Shown: piece by piece, positions 34,991-42,582 of the stretch
How the letters are laid out: every line of letters begins with the position of its first letter
Numbering within the stretch: position 1 is the stretch's first letter
Assembly: GCA_002328745.1 (NCBI GenBank)
Contig: DCVQ01000019.1
Coordinates: 28,561 to 77,399 of the forward strand
Source of the DNA: Actinobacteria bacterium UBA2184
GTDB taxonomy: Bacteria > Actinomycetota > Coriobacteriia > Anaerosomatales > Anaerosomataceae
Direction: 5' to 3'
Length of the DNA: 48,839 bases
Translations under genes and position numbers: made by a program
Notes under the pieces: generated by a model
Told to the model about the DNA's origin: nothing
What the model saw: only the letters and a program-made list of their open reading frames with translations
The model's database searches: none

Positions 34991-35239
34991 GTGGCCTCCG
35001 CCCCCGATACCGACGCCCTGGTGTCCTACCTGGTGAAGGCGCTCGTCGAGCATCCTGACGACGTCGGCATCACGCGCCGCGACGGCGAGGGCGGCACCAC
35101 GTACGAGGTGTCCGTCCACCCGGACGACACGGGTAAGGTCATCGGCCGAGGTGGTCGCGTGATCAAAGCCATCCGCATCTTGGTGCGCGCATCTGCCTCG
35201 GCTGACGGTTCGGACGCCACGGTAGAAGTCATCGGGTAG
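34991..35239 (+). CDS. khpA: KH-domain RNA-binding protein KhpA
   Basis: KhpA is a small KH protein that pairs with KhpB (not in the window) and affects RNA and cell-division control in other bacteria. The 82-residue product has the RNA-binding GxxG loop in KVIGRGGRVIKAIR. It starts with GTG 34991, 2 bp after rpsP, and ends 3 bp before rimM. Position between rpsP and rimM is conserved in Gram-positive bacteria. Confidence 0.93.
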   Translation: MASAPDTDALVSYLVKALVEHPDDVGITRRDGEGGTTYEVSVHPDDTGKVIGRGGRVIKAIRILVRASASADGSDATVEVIG

Positions 35240-35242
35240 CCC

Positions 35243-35761
35243 GTGCCTGCGCCGTACCGCAGGGTCGGCCGGGTGACGCGGACCCATGGAACCACGGGGG
35301 AGGTGTCTGTCGCACTTAGCGACGGCCTCCCTCTTCCGTACCTCGCGAAGCTCGCGGTATGGCTGGTGCCGCCGCCCGCGTCCGGCGCTATCGAGCGGAC
35401 GATCACCTCTGTCCGCGGATCCGCCGATCGGCCCATCGTGCACATCTCCGGGATCGACGCCGCTGACGCCGCTCACGAGATCGTGGGCCGCTGGCTGCTT
35501 GCCCGGGAGGCCGACCTGCCGGCGACACCCGAGATGGAGCGCGACGCCGTCGGGTATGAGGTTGTCGACGCTCAACGCGGGATCATCGGAGAGGTCTCAG
35601 GGGTCATCGTGACGGGTGCGAACGACGTGTACGAGGTCACCGGCGGACCGTTCGGGCTGGTGCTCGTGCCGGTGATCGACGATGTGATCATCCGCATCGA
35701 CCACGCCTTCAGGCGAGTCGAGGTCGACCTGTTGCCCGGTCTCATCGAGGAAGATTCATGA
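35243..35761 (+). CDS. rimM: Ribosome maturation factor RimM
   Basis: RimM helps mature the 30S head region by binding S19. The protein has the N-terminal barrel (RVGRVTRTHGTTGEVSV) and a C-terminal PRC-barrel (about 95-172, with VLVPVIDDVIIRID). It is 172 residues. The start GTG 35243 is 3 bp after khpA, and the stop overlaps trmD by ATGA. Confidence 0.95.
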   Translation: MPAPYRRVGRVTRTHGTTGEVSVALSDGLPLPYLAKLAVWLVPPPASGAIERTITSVRGSADRPIVHISGIDAADAAHEIVGRWLLAREADLPATPEMERDAVGYEVVDAQRGIIGEVSGVIVTGANDVYEVTGGPFGLVLVPVIDDVIIRIDHAFRRVEVDLLPGLIEEDS

Positions 35762-36492
35762 GGATCGACGTCATAACGGTAGTCCCCGAGATGTTCCCTC
35801 CCGTGCTGAGCGCGTCCGTTCTCGGGCGCGCGATAGCATCCGGTGCGCTCGACGTGCGCGTGCACGACCTCCGCGACTGGACGGCGGATCGGCATCGGAC
35901 CACCGATGACTACCCGTTCGGAGGCGGTCCGGGTATGGTGATGAAGCCCGAGCCCGTTTTCGCCGCGGTGCGCGATGTCTCGGATACCGGCGATGACGAA
36001 GCCCTCGTGGTCCTCTTCACGCCACAGGGACAGCGTCTCGATCAGGCGCTCGTGCGCGAACTCGCCGCCGTCCCCCACATCGTGATGGTGTGCGGCCGGT
36101 ACGAGGGTTTCGACGAGCGCATCCGGGAGCTGGCAGGCCTCGAGCTGTCGCTCGGCGACTTCGTGCTCACCGGCGGGGACCTGCCCGCGCTTGCAGTGAT
36201 CGACGCGGTGGCGCGGCTGCAGCCCGGCGCGCTCGGGGATGATCGCTCCCCGGAGGAGGAGTCGTTCTCCGAGGGCCTGCTAGAGTATCCTCAGTACACC
36301 CGCCCCGCGGAGTTCGAAGGCATGCGCGTTCCCGAAGTTCTCACGAGCGGGGACCACGCGCGGATCGCACGCTGGAGACGCAACGAGGCGATACGCCGGA
36401 CGGCGATCAGACGTCCCGACCTGCTGGCCGGCGCCGAGCTTTCCGATGATGAGCGCGCGTTCGCCGATCGCGTCCTCGAAGGACTGGAGTAG
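35758..36492 (+). CDS. trmD: tRNA (guanine-37-N1) methyltransferase TrmD
   Basis: TrmD places m1G37 in tRNAs and prevents frameshifting. It is a SPOUT enzyme with a deep knot. Visible motifs are RIDVITVVPEMF, DDYPFGGGPGMVMKPEP, CGRYEGFDERI and the SAM-binding LGDFVLTGGDLPALAVIDAV. It is 244 residues. The start lies in the rimM stop. The rpsP-rimM-trmD-rplS order is very widely conserved. Here a signal peptidase gene is inserted before rplS. Confidence 0.97.
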   Translation: MRIDVITVVPEMFPPVLSASVLGRAIASGALDVRVHDLRDWTADRHRTTDDYPFGGGPGMVMKPEPVFAAVRDVSDTGDDEALVVLFTPQGQRLDQALVRELAAVPHIVMVCGRYEGFDERIRELAGLELSLGDFVLTGGDLPALAVIDAVARLQPGALGDDRSPEEESFSEGLLEYPQYTRPAEFEGMRVPEVLTSGDHARIARWRRNEAIRRTAIRRPDLLAGAELSDDERAFADRVLEGLE

Positions 36493-36500
36493 ATATCACC

Positions 36501-37112
36501 GTGACAGACGACATCAGGCTCGACGACATCAACCACGCGACCGACGACGACGCGTTCGGGGCCCCCGTCCCGGCACATCGCTCCACGGGCGGCTCGGGGT
36601 TCATCCGCTGGTTCGCCGAGCTTCTGGTCATGATCGGTTTGGCGTTCCTCCTCGCGCTCGTTGTGCGCACCTACGTCGTCCAGCCGTACGTCGTTCCGAC
36701 TTCATCGATGGTACCGACCATCGAGATCCAGGACCGCGTGATCGCGAACAAGTTCATCTACCGGTTCGGCGATCCCGAGCCTGGCGACGTCATCGTTCTC
36801 GACGATCCCGGCAACAACGTGCCGACGCTCATCAAGCGCGTCATCGCGGTGGGCGGCCAGACGATCGAGCTGGTGGACGGCAAGGTCGTCGTCGATGGCG
36901 TGGCATTGGAGGAGCCGTACACGTACGGAAAGCCGAGCGAACCTCAGGTGCAGACGTACCCGTACGCCGTGCCCGAAGGCTCGGTCTGGGTCATGGGAGA
37001 CAACCGCACAGACAGCCTCGATTCGCGCTCCTTCGGCGCGGTGCCTCTCGACAGCGTGCGCGGCAAGGCGGTCTGGCGCTACTGGCCGTTGAATCGCCTC
37101 GGCACCCTCTGA
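36501..37112 (+). CDS. lepB: Signal peptidase I (second copy, longer N-terminus)
   Basis: A 203-residue type I signal peptidase. A 34-residue acidic cytoplasmic segment precedes one membrane helix (about 38-58). The catalytic residues are Ser69 in PTSSMVP and Lys112 in LIKRVIA, and the GDNRTDSLDSRSFG motif is intact. It starts with GTG 36501, 8 bp after trmD. Compared with the copy at 32466 it has a different head and spacing, so it is a diverged paralogue and not a recent duplicate. In Actinomycetota, signal peptidase genes near rplS are common. Confidence 0.94.
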   Translation: MTDDIRLDDINHATDDDAFGAPVPAHRSTGGSGFIRWFAELLVMIGLAFLLALVVRTYVVQPYVVPTSSMVPTIEIQDRVIANKFIYRFGDPEPGDVIVLDDPGNNVPTLIKRVIAVGGQTIELVDGKVVVDGVALEEPYTYGKPSEPQVQTYPYAVPEGSVWVMGDNRTDSLDSRSFGAVPLDSVRGKAVWRYWPLNRLGTL

Positions 37113-37119
37113 CGGGTCG

Positions 37120-37148
37120 TTGCCTGCCCGGGACCGGTCGTCTATACT
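37120..37148 (+). promoter_or_regulatory. Promoter of rplS
   Basis: TTGCCT (37120-37125) and TATACT (37143-37148) are separated by 17 bp, a strong match. It allows rplS to be made independently of the trmD transcript. Confidence 0.8.
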
Positions 37149-37155
37149 GTCCACT

Positions 37156-37169
37156 CGTGCCTCGGCACG
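37156..37169 (+). promoter_or_regulatory. Leader hairpin of rplS
   Basis: CGTGC / GCACG with a CTCG tetraloop lies at the very start of the predicted rplS mRNA. A 5'-end stem could stabilise the message or be a minimal ribosomal-protein leader. Confidence 0.35.
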
Positions 37170-37212
37170 GCCCAGATTCTGAACCGCACTAGTGACTGAA
37201 CAGGAACGCGTA

Positions 37213-37557
37213 ATGGACAAGATTCGCGCACTCGAGCAGCAGCAGCTGCGTGAGGACCTTCCGGAGTTCGGCGTCGGCGACACCGTCAAGGTCATGTACA
37301 AGGTCGTGGAGGGCAGCCGCGAGCGCGTGCAGCCGTTCCAGGGTATCGTCATCCGCCGGCATGGCGCGGGCGCTCGCGAGACCTTCACGGTCCGCAAGGT
37401 GTCCTTCGCGGTCGGCGTGGAGCGCACCTTCCCGGTGCACTCGCCCAAGATCGTCGGCCTCGAGATCGTGACCCACGGCAAGGTGCGTCGCTCCAAGCTC
37501 TACTACCTTCGCGACAAGGTCGGGAAGGCCGCCCGCGTCAAGGAGCGCCGCCACTAG
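37213..37557 (+). CDS. rplS: 50S ribosomal protein L19
   Basis: bL19 lies at the subunit interface. The 114-residue protein MDKIRALEQQQLREDLPEFG onward matches the family, including GDTVKVMYKVVEGSRERVQPF and the end RSKLYYLRDKVGKAARVKER. ATG 37213 is preferred over GTG 37192 because AGGAA at 37202-37206 fits it and the family begins at this point. A hairpin follows 25 bp after the stop. Confidence 0.97.
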   Translation: MDKIRALEQQQLREDLPEFGVGDTVKVMYKVVEGSRERVQPFQGIVIRRHGAGARETFTVRKVSFAVGVERTFPVHSPKIVGLEIVTHGKVRRSKLYYLRDKVGKAARVKERRH

Positions 37558-37582
37558 GCGGGAGCGTCATCCTCAGCATCTG

Positions 37583-37614
37583 CATCGGCCCGGGCGACCA
37601 CGTCCGGGCCGATG
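37583..37614 (+). terminator. Terminator-like hairpin after rplS
   Basis: CATCGGCCCGG (37583-37593) and CCGGGCCGATG (37604-37614) form an 11-bp stem with a 10-nt loop. The T-tract is missing, as is frequent in high-GC genomes. Confidence 0.6.
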
Positions 37615-37629
37615 TGCGTCCGGGGCGCG

Positions 37630-37635
37630 TACAAT
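37630..37635 (+). promoter_or_regulatory. Leaderless -10 box of rnhB
   Basis: TACAAT ends 6 bp before the ATG at 37642, so transcription would start at or next to the start codon. No ribosome site precedes the ATG. This is the usual look of a leaderless actinobacterial mRNA. Confidence 0.55.
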
Positions 37636-37641
37636 CTGCCT

Positions 37642-38430
37642 ATGGACCCACAGAAAAGCGTCGCATCGATTCGTTCAGCCTTCGGCTCGGCCGACGCCGA
37701 GTCGTACGCGGCACTCTGTACCCGCCACGCCGGTGACGGGCGACCCGGCGTGCAGGCGGCTGTCGCTGCGGCCCGAAGGCGGCTCGACCGCGAGCGCGCG
37801 GTGGCCGAGCGGCAGCGCGCCCTCGCGGCGCGCGAGGAGGCTCTCTACGCGTCCGGCTGTCTGGTGGTCGCGGGTGTGGACGAGGTCGGCAGGGGCGCCC
37901 TCGCCGGTCCCGTCACGGCCGGAGCGTGCGTGTTCGCCCCCGGTACGGTCATTCCAGGTCTCGCCGACTCCAAGAAGCTCACACCCGCCGCGAGGGAGCG
38001 TCTTGATGGGCTCATCCGGGCGAGCGCGCTCAAGATATCCGTTGCGCATGTCGCACCCGGACGCATCGACGCGGTCGGCATCGCCGCGGCGACGGTCGCT
38101 GCGATGCGTGATGCTCTTCAGGGTCTCGGGTGCGCCGTCGACCACGCGCTCGTTGACGGGCTTCCCGTGGACCTGGGAGTCCCGTCGACCTCCGTCATCA
38201 AAGGCGACGACTCGGTGCGCGCCATCGCCGCCGCATCCATCGTGGCGAAGGTGGCGCGCGATGCGCTGATGGTCGCCCTCGATGCCGATCACCCGGGCTA
38301 CGGACTCGCGGGCAACAAGGGATACGGAAGCGCCGACCACCTGTCAGCGCTCGAGTCGCTGGGTCCGTGTCCCATCCACCGCATGTCCTTCGGCCCATGT
38401 TGCAGCCCGCGGCTCTTCCCGGACGACTAA
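37642..38430 (+). CDS. rnhB: Ribonuclease HII
   Basis: RNase HII cuts RNA in RNA-DNA hybrids and removes single ribonucleotides from DNA. The catalytic core starts near residue 76 with AGVDEVGRGALAGP (Asp80, Glu81), with further acidic residues in HALVDGLP and in the DADHPGY region. The first 72 residues are a helical, charged extension, as in the longer Firmicute RnhB. The protein is 262 residues. ATG 37642 is chosen because a -10 box ends 6 bp before it. The alternative upstream frame start at 37612 overlaps that promoter. Confidence 0.95.
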   Translation: MDPQKSVASIRSAFGSADAESYAALCTRHAGDGRPGVQAAVAAARRRLDRERAVAERQRALAAREEALYASGCLVVAGVDEVGRGALAGPVTAGACVFAPGTVIPGLADSKKLTPAARERLDGLIRASALKISVAHVAPGRIDAVGIAAATVAAMRDALQGLGCAVDHALVDGLPVDLGVPSTSVIKGDDSVRAIAAASIVAKVARDALMVALDADHPGYGLAGNKGYGSADHLSALESLGPCPIHRMSFGPCCSPRLFPDD

Positions 38431-38475
38431 GGTCCGATTCAAGCAGAGCTCAGCCCGGGCACAGAGGTCTGCGCG

Positions 38476-38504
38476 ACACTCGCTCCGACGAAAGGAGCGG
38501 GTGT
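38476..38504 (+). promoter_or_regulatory. Hairpin enclosing the yraN ribosome site
   Basis: ACACTCGCTCC (38476-38486) pairs with GGAGCGGGTGT (38494-38504), an 11-bp stem with one G-T pair and a 7-nt loop. The GGAG that should bind the ribosome for ATG 38506 is inside the stem. It could lower or switch yraN-comM-dprA translation, or act as a weak terminator of rnhB. Confidence 0.55.
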
Positions 38505-38505
38505 C

Positions 38506-38868
38506 ATGACCAGCAGCGGGATCGGACAACGCGGGGAGGCGGCTGCGGCCGCATACATCGAGCGCATCGGCATGCACATCGTCGATCGCAACTGGAGGAA
38601 CAGCAGGGGGGAGCTGGACATCGTCGCCACCGAGGGCGACACACTGGTGATCATCGAGGTGAAGACCCGCACCACAGACTCGGCAGGCACGCCGGAGGAG
38701 GCCGTCTCCTCAGCCAAGCAGCGCCGGCTCGTGCGGCTCGCCGACGCCTACATCGCCGCAGGCGGTATCGCGCCGTGTCCGGTGCGCTTCGATGTCATCT
38801 CGATCCGCGTGCTCTCGGACGACCGGGCGCTGCTTCGCCATCACCGCGCCGCGTTCACGGTTGCGTGA
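38506..38868 (+). CDS. yraN: YraN family (UPF0102) predicted endonuclease-fold protein
   Basis: This 120-residue protein has the restriction-endonuclease-like fold of UPF0102: GQRGEAAAAAYIE, the acidic RGELDIVA motif and the VKTR motif in IIEVKTRTT. The set D-ExK suggests a nuclease active site, but no activity is firmly known for the family. AAAGGAG lies before ATG 38506, inside a hairpin. It is followed 3 bp later by comM and then dprA. Genes of this cluster are linked to DNA uptake and recombination. Confidence 0.9.
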   Translation: MTSSGIGQRGEAAAAAYIERIGMHIVDRNWRNSRGELDIVATEGDTLVIIEVKTRTTDSAGTPEEAVSSAKQRRLVRLADAYIAAGGIAPCPVRFDVISIRVLSDDRALLRHHRAAFTVA

Positions 38869-38871
38869 GGG

Positions 38872-40335
38872 ATGCAGGCCGCCATCACCACTGCCACGCT
38901 CGTCGGAGTGGATGCGGTCCCTGTCGAGGTCCAGGTGGATGTCTCCTCCGGGTTGCCCGTGTTCGGCATCGTCGGGCTTGCCGACACCGCCGTCCAGGAG
39001 GCCCGCGACAGAGTGCGCTCCGCTTTGAGGGCGGCGGGATTCGACTTCCCGAATGCGAGAGTGATCGTCAACCTGGCGCCCGCGCCGTTGCGCAAGCACG
39101 GGACAGGATTCGATCTGCCGATCGCTCTGGGCGTGCTGTGCGCAACCGGGCAGCTCTCCACGCGCGCGTTCGACGGGAGCGTCGCGGTCGGGGAGCTCGG
39201 ACTCGACGGCAGCGTCCGCACGGTGCCGGGGCTGCTTGCGCACGCGCTTGCTGCCGCGCGCGCTGACGCCCGCCTGCTCGGTCCGCGGCTCGCCGCGGAT
39301 GCGGTCGGCGCGGTGCCGGGCCTGAAGTACCACGGCCTCGACGATCTCCGGTCGCTGCGCCAGGGAGTCCCGCCTCCTACAGTGCCCGGGCCGGCGCGCT
39401 CCTCACTGTCGCCGGACGGGGGCGTCGACCTTGCCGACGTCGCGGGACACCAGGGCGCGAAGCGATGCCTCGAGATCGCGGCGGCGGGAGGCCATAACGT
39501 GCTATTCGTCGGGCCGCCCGGCTCGGGCAAGACGATGCTCGCCCGGGCGCTGTGCGGACTTCAGACGCCCCTTACCGAGAACGAGCGGCTCGAGACCGCG
39601 CTCGTTCACTCGGTCGCGGGACTCGATCCGGCCCCCGCCCTCGACGGTGTACGCCCGTTCCGCGCCCCGCATCACTCATCATCGATCGCCGGTCTTGTGG
39701 GAGGGGGCGCTCCACCGCGGCCGGGTGAGATCAGTCTCGCGCACCACGGTGTGCTCTTCCTCGACGAGCTGCCCGAGTTCGGACCCGCGGCGCTTCAGGT
39801 GCTCCGCCAGCCGCTCGAGGAGGGCGTCGTCACGCTGGTCCGCGCGCAGGGAGCGGTCACCTATCCCGCACGCGTCACCCTCGTCGCGGCGATGAACCCG
39901 TGCCCCTGCGGTTTCGCCGGGGACCCCGACCGTGCATGCACGTGCTCTCCGGGTGCGGTCGCCCGCTACCCGGCGCGCGTCGGCGGGCCCCTGTTCGACC
40001 GCATGGACATAGCGGTGCGCGTAGCGCGCATCGATCCCGGTCTGCTGCTCTGCCGCGAGCGCGCGGAGACGACCACGGCGGATGTGAGCGCGCGCGTGCG
40101 CCAGGCGGTCGAATTCCGTGGCAGCCGCACGCGGAGCGGCAGTCAGCCGCCGACGCTCTCGCTTGCGGCACGGAGCCTGCTCGAGGCTTCAGCACGCAGC
40201 CAGCATCTGTCCGGCAGGGCAGTGACGCGAGTGTTACGGGTTGCCCGCACGATCGCCGATCTTGCCCGCACGGACTCGATCGCCGAGGAGCACGTCGCCG
40301 AGGCTGTCGGCTATCGCGGATGGGACCTCGGATGA
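38872..40335 (+). CDS. comM: YifB/ComM family Mg-chelatase-like AAA+ ATPase
   Basis: ComM is a hexameric helicase that promotes branch migration during natural transformation in Haemophilus and Vibrio. The product is 487 residues. The N-terminal Lon-like domain (1-190) shows GLPVFGIVGLADTAVQEARDR without its repeats. The AAA+ core has Walker A VGPPGSGKTMLARAL and Walker B GVLFLDELPEF. A cysteine-containing segment NPCPCGF...ACTCSP follows. Its stop overlaps dprA by ATGA, which supports a DNA-processing role. Confidence 0.93.
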   Translation: MQAAITTATLVGVDAVPVEVQVDVSSGLPVFGIVGLADTAVQEARDRVRSALRAAGFDFPNARVIVNLAPAPLRKHGTGFDLPIALGVLCATGQLSTRAFDGSVAVGELGLDGSVRTVPGLLAHALAAARADARLLGPRLAADAVGAVPGLKYHGLDDLRSLRQGVPPPTVPGPARSSLSPDGGVDLADVAGHQGAKRCLEIAAAGGHNVLFVGPPGSGKTMLARALCGLQTPLTENERLETALVHSVAGLDPAPALDGVRPFRAPHHSSSIAGLVGGGAPPRPGEISLAHHGVLFLDELPEFGPAALQVLRQPLEEGVVTLVRAQGAVTYPARVTLVAAMNPCPCGFAGDPDRACTCSPGAVARYPARVGGPLFDRMDIAVRVARIDPGLLLCRERAETTTADVSARVRQAVEFRGSRTRSGSQPPTLSLAARSLLEASARSQHLSGRAVTRVLRVARTIADLARTDSIAEEHVAEAVGYRGWDLG

Positions 40336-41171
40336 GCGGCAACCGCTTCGTGTTGCGGCGAGGAACGGCGGCCTATCCGCAGCTGCTGGAGGAGTCGCCC
40401 GACCCGCCGACGCTCCTCTACGGCATCGGCGACCCGGCCGCCCTCGTGCCCGGTGTCGCCATCGTCGGGGCACGCCGACCCACCCCGTACGGCGTCCGCT
40501 GCACGCGCATGTTCGCCGAGGCGGTCGCCTCGCGCGACGTGTGCGTCATCTCCGGCGCGGCGATCGGTTGCGATTCGGAGGCGCATCGGTCCGCGCTCGA
40601 TGCGGACGGGCCAACGGTGGCCGTCCTGGGGTGCGGTCCCGACGTGGACTATCCGCAGCGATCAGCCGGGCTGCTCTCGCGGATCCGCGATCGGCATGCG
40701 GTGGTCTCCGAGTGCCCCTTCGGACAGCAGCCACGCCGCTGGGCGTTCGTGCGCCGCAATCGCATCATCGCGGCACTCTCGCGGGCCGTCCTGGTCGTGG
40801 AGGCCGGCCTGCCGAGCGGCACCTTCTCTACAGCAGACGCCGCGCTGGACGCGGGCAGAGATGTGCTTGCGGTGCCGGGATCCATTCTTTCGCCCGAGTC
40901 GCGAGGCTCGAACCGTCTCATCAGACAGGGGGCGACGCCGATCACCGACGTCGCCGAGCTGTGCGCCGCGCTCGGCATCGAGCATCGCGTGGGGTCAGCA
41001 GTCTTCGGGGTGGACGATCCCGTGATGCGTGCGCTCTCCGCCGACCCCATGAGACCCGACGATCTGGCACGCGCCCTGGGTCTCGATATCGTGCAGGCTG
41101 CGGTCACGCTCGGCCGCCTGGAGGCTGCGGGCCTTATCAGGCGCCACACCGACGGGCGCTACAGCGTCTGA
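40332..41171 (+). CDS. dprA: DNA-processing protein DprA/Smf
   Basis: DprA protects incoming single-stranded DNA and loads RecA. The extended Rossmann fold covers about residues 30-205, with VAIVGARRPTPYG, a modified SGAAIGCDSEAHR loop (most DprA have SGlArGID.AH), VLGCGPDVDYP and the GSNRLIRQGA DNA-binding motif. A winged-helix domain at about 215-279 (DLARALGLDIVQAAVTLGRL) ends the protein. It is 279 residues, short because no N-terminal SAM domain is present. Its place after comM suggests a shared role in DNA uptake. Confidence 0.93.
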   Translation: MSGNRFVLRRGTAAYPQLLEESPDPPTLLYGIGDPAALVPGVAIVGARRPTPYGVRCTRMFAEAVASRDVCVISGAAIGCDSEAHRSALDADGPTVAVLGCGPDVDYPQRSAGLLSRIRDRHAVVSECPFGQQPRRWAFVRRNRIIAALSRAVLVVEAGLPSGTFSTADAALDAGRDVLAVPGSILSPESRGSNRLIRQGATPITDVAELCAALGIEHRVGSAVFGVDDPVMRALSADPMRPDDLARALGLDIVQAAVTLGRLEAAGLIRRHTDGRYSV

Positions 41172-41192
41172 GGGCACCGGTGACGGGTGCCG

Positions 41193-41198
41193 TACAAT
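41193..41198 (+). promoter_or_regulatory. Leaderless -10 box of trmFO
   Basis: TACAAT ends 7 bp before ATG 41206, and no ribosome site is present. The upstream in-frame ATG at 41197 overlaps this box and would not be in the transcript. Confidence 0.55.
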
Positions 41199-41205
41199 GG
41201 CGTGC

Positions 41206-42579
41206 ATGAACACTCCCGAACCATCCGGACACGTCACCGTCATAGGAGCCGGTCTCGCCGGCTCGGAGGCGGCGTGGCAGCTCGCCGCGCGCGACATACC
41301 CGTCCGTCTTATCGAGATGCGGCCTCACAGGTCCACGCCGGCCCATTCGACGGACCTGTTTGCGGAACTGGTGTGTTCGAACTCCCTGAAAGGGTCGGAT
41401 CCCGCGACTGCGGCCGGGCTCCTGAAGCTTGAACTTGAAGCCATGGGGTCGCTGATCCTGTCGTGCGCCCGCGCGACCGCCGTACCGGCCGGCACCGCGC
41501 TCGCCGTCGATCGAGTCGCCTTCGCCGGCCGTGTCACCGCGGCGGTGGAGTCGCATCCTGCGATCACGGTGGAGCGCGCAGAGGCTGCGGCCCTCCCCGA
41601 CGGCGACGTGATCATCGCGACCGGTCCGCTCACGAGCCCCGCCATGGAGGCCGTGCTCACAGCGCTCATCGGCGGCGAGCGCCTCTCGTTCTTCGATGCG
41701 GCCGCACCGGTGATCGATGCGATGAGCATCGACCGGACGAAGGTCTTCGCGGCGTCCCGCTGGGAGAAGGGCGGCAGCGCAGACTATCTCAACTGCCCCC
41801 TCACTCGTGAGGAGTACGAGGCCTTCATCGATGCCCTCCTCGCCGCCGAGCGGGTCGAGAAGCGCGACTTCGAGACCGCCGATCTCTTCCATGCCTGCCA
41901 ACCCGTGGAAGAGGTCGCGCGTGCAGGGCGCGACGCGCCGCGCTACGGAGCTCTTCGGCCCGTCGGTCTCACCGATCCCTCCACCGGACGCAGGCCGTGG
42001 GCGGTTGTGCAGCTCCGTCCGGAGAACGCCTCGGGCACGGCGTATAACCTGGTGGGCTTCCAAACGAATCTCACGTTCGGCGCGCAGCGGCGCGTGTTCG
42101 GCATGATCCCCGGGCTCGCCGACGCCGAGTTCCTGAGGTTCGGTGTGATGCATCGCAACACGTTCGTTGATGCGCCCCGGCTGCTCGGTCCGTCGCTGGC
42201 GCTTCGGGCGAATCCCCGCGTGAGACTCGCAGGGCAGCTCACCGGGACGGAAGGATACCTCGAGGCGGCGGCATCGGGACTCGTCGCCGCGTGGGATGTT
42301 GTAGCCGCGCGCTCGGGAGGGGAGCCGGTGCGCCTGCCCGCGACGACTGCCTTCGGAGCCTTGCTCGCGTATGCGAGCGACCCGGACACCGGGCCCTACC
42401 AGCCGATGCACGTCAACTTCGGGCTGTTCCCGCCCCTCGATCCTCCGATCCGCAGGAAGCAGGAGCGCTACGCCGCGTACGGCGCACGCGCGCGGGCGGA
42501 CCTCGCCGTCATGCTGGCCTCGCGTCCCGACCTCGCGCCGGTATCCTCCGACATCCCCGTCCCCGCGCGTGAGGACTGA
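41206..42579 (+). CDS. trmFO: Folate- and FAD-dependent tRNA (uracil-54-C5) methyltransferase TrmFO
   Basis: TrmFO makes m5U54 in the T loop of tRNA, taking the methylene carbon from 5,10-methylene-tetrahydrofolate with FAD. The FAD loop VIGAGLAGSEAAWQLA, the IEMRP motif, the LVCSNSLKG catalytic cysteine region, and GYLEAAASGLVAA are present. The protein has 457 residues from ATG 41206. TrmFO is typical of Firmicutes and some other lineages and is rare among the best-known Actinomycetota, which usually lack m5U54. That hints at an early-branching class. xerC follows 3 bp later, as in Firmicutes (trmFO-xerC). Confidence 0.95.
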   Translation: MNTPEPSGHVTVIGAGLAGSEAAWQLAARDIPVRLIEMRPHRSTPAHSTDLFAELVCSNSLKGSDPATAAGLLKLELEAMGSLILSCARATAVPAGTALAVDRVAFAGRVTAAVESHPAITVERAEAAALPDGDVIIATGPLTSPAMEAVLTALIGGERLSFFDAAAPVIDAMSIDRTKVFAASRWEKGGSADYLNCPLTREEYEAFIDALLAAERVEKRDFETADLFHACQPVEEVARAGRDAPRYGALRPVGLTDPSTGRRPWAVVQLRPENASGTAYNLVGFQTNLTFGAQRRVFGMIPGLADAEFLRFGVMHRNTFVDAPRLLGPSLALRANPRVRLAGQLTGTEGYLEAAASGLVAAWDVVAARSGGEPVRLPATTAFGALLAYASDPDTGPYQPMHVNFGLFPPLDPPIRRKQERYAAYGARARADLAVMLASRPDLAPVSSDIPVPARED

Positions 42580-42582
42580 GCG

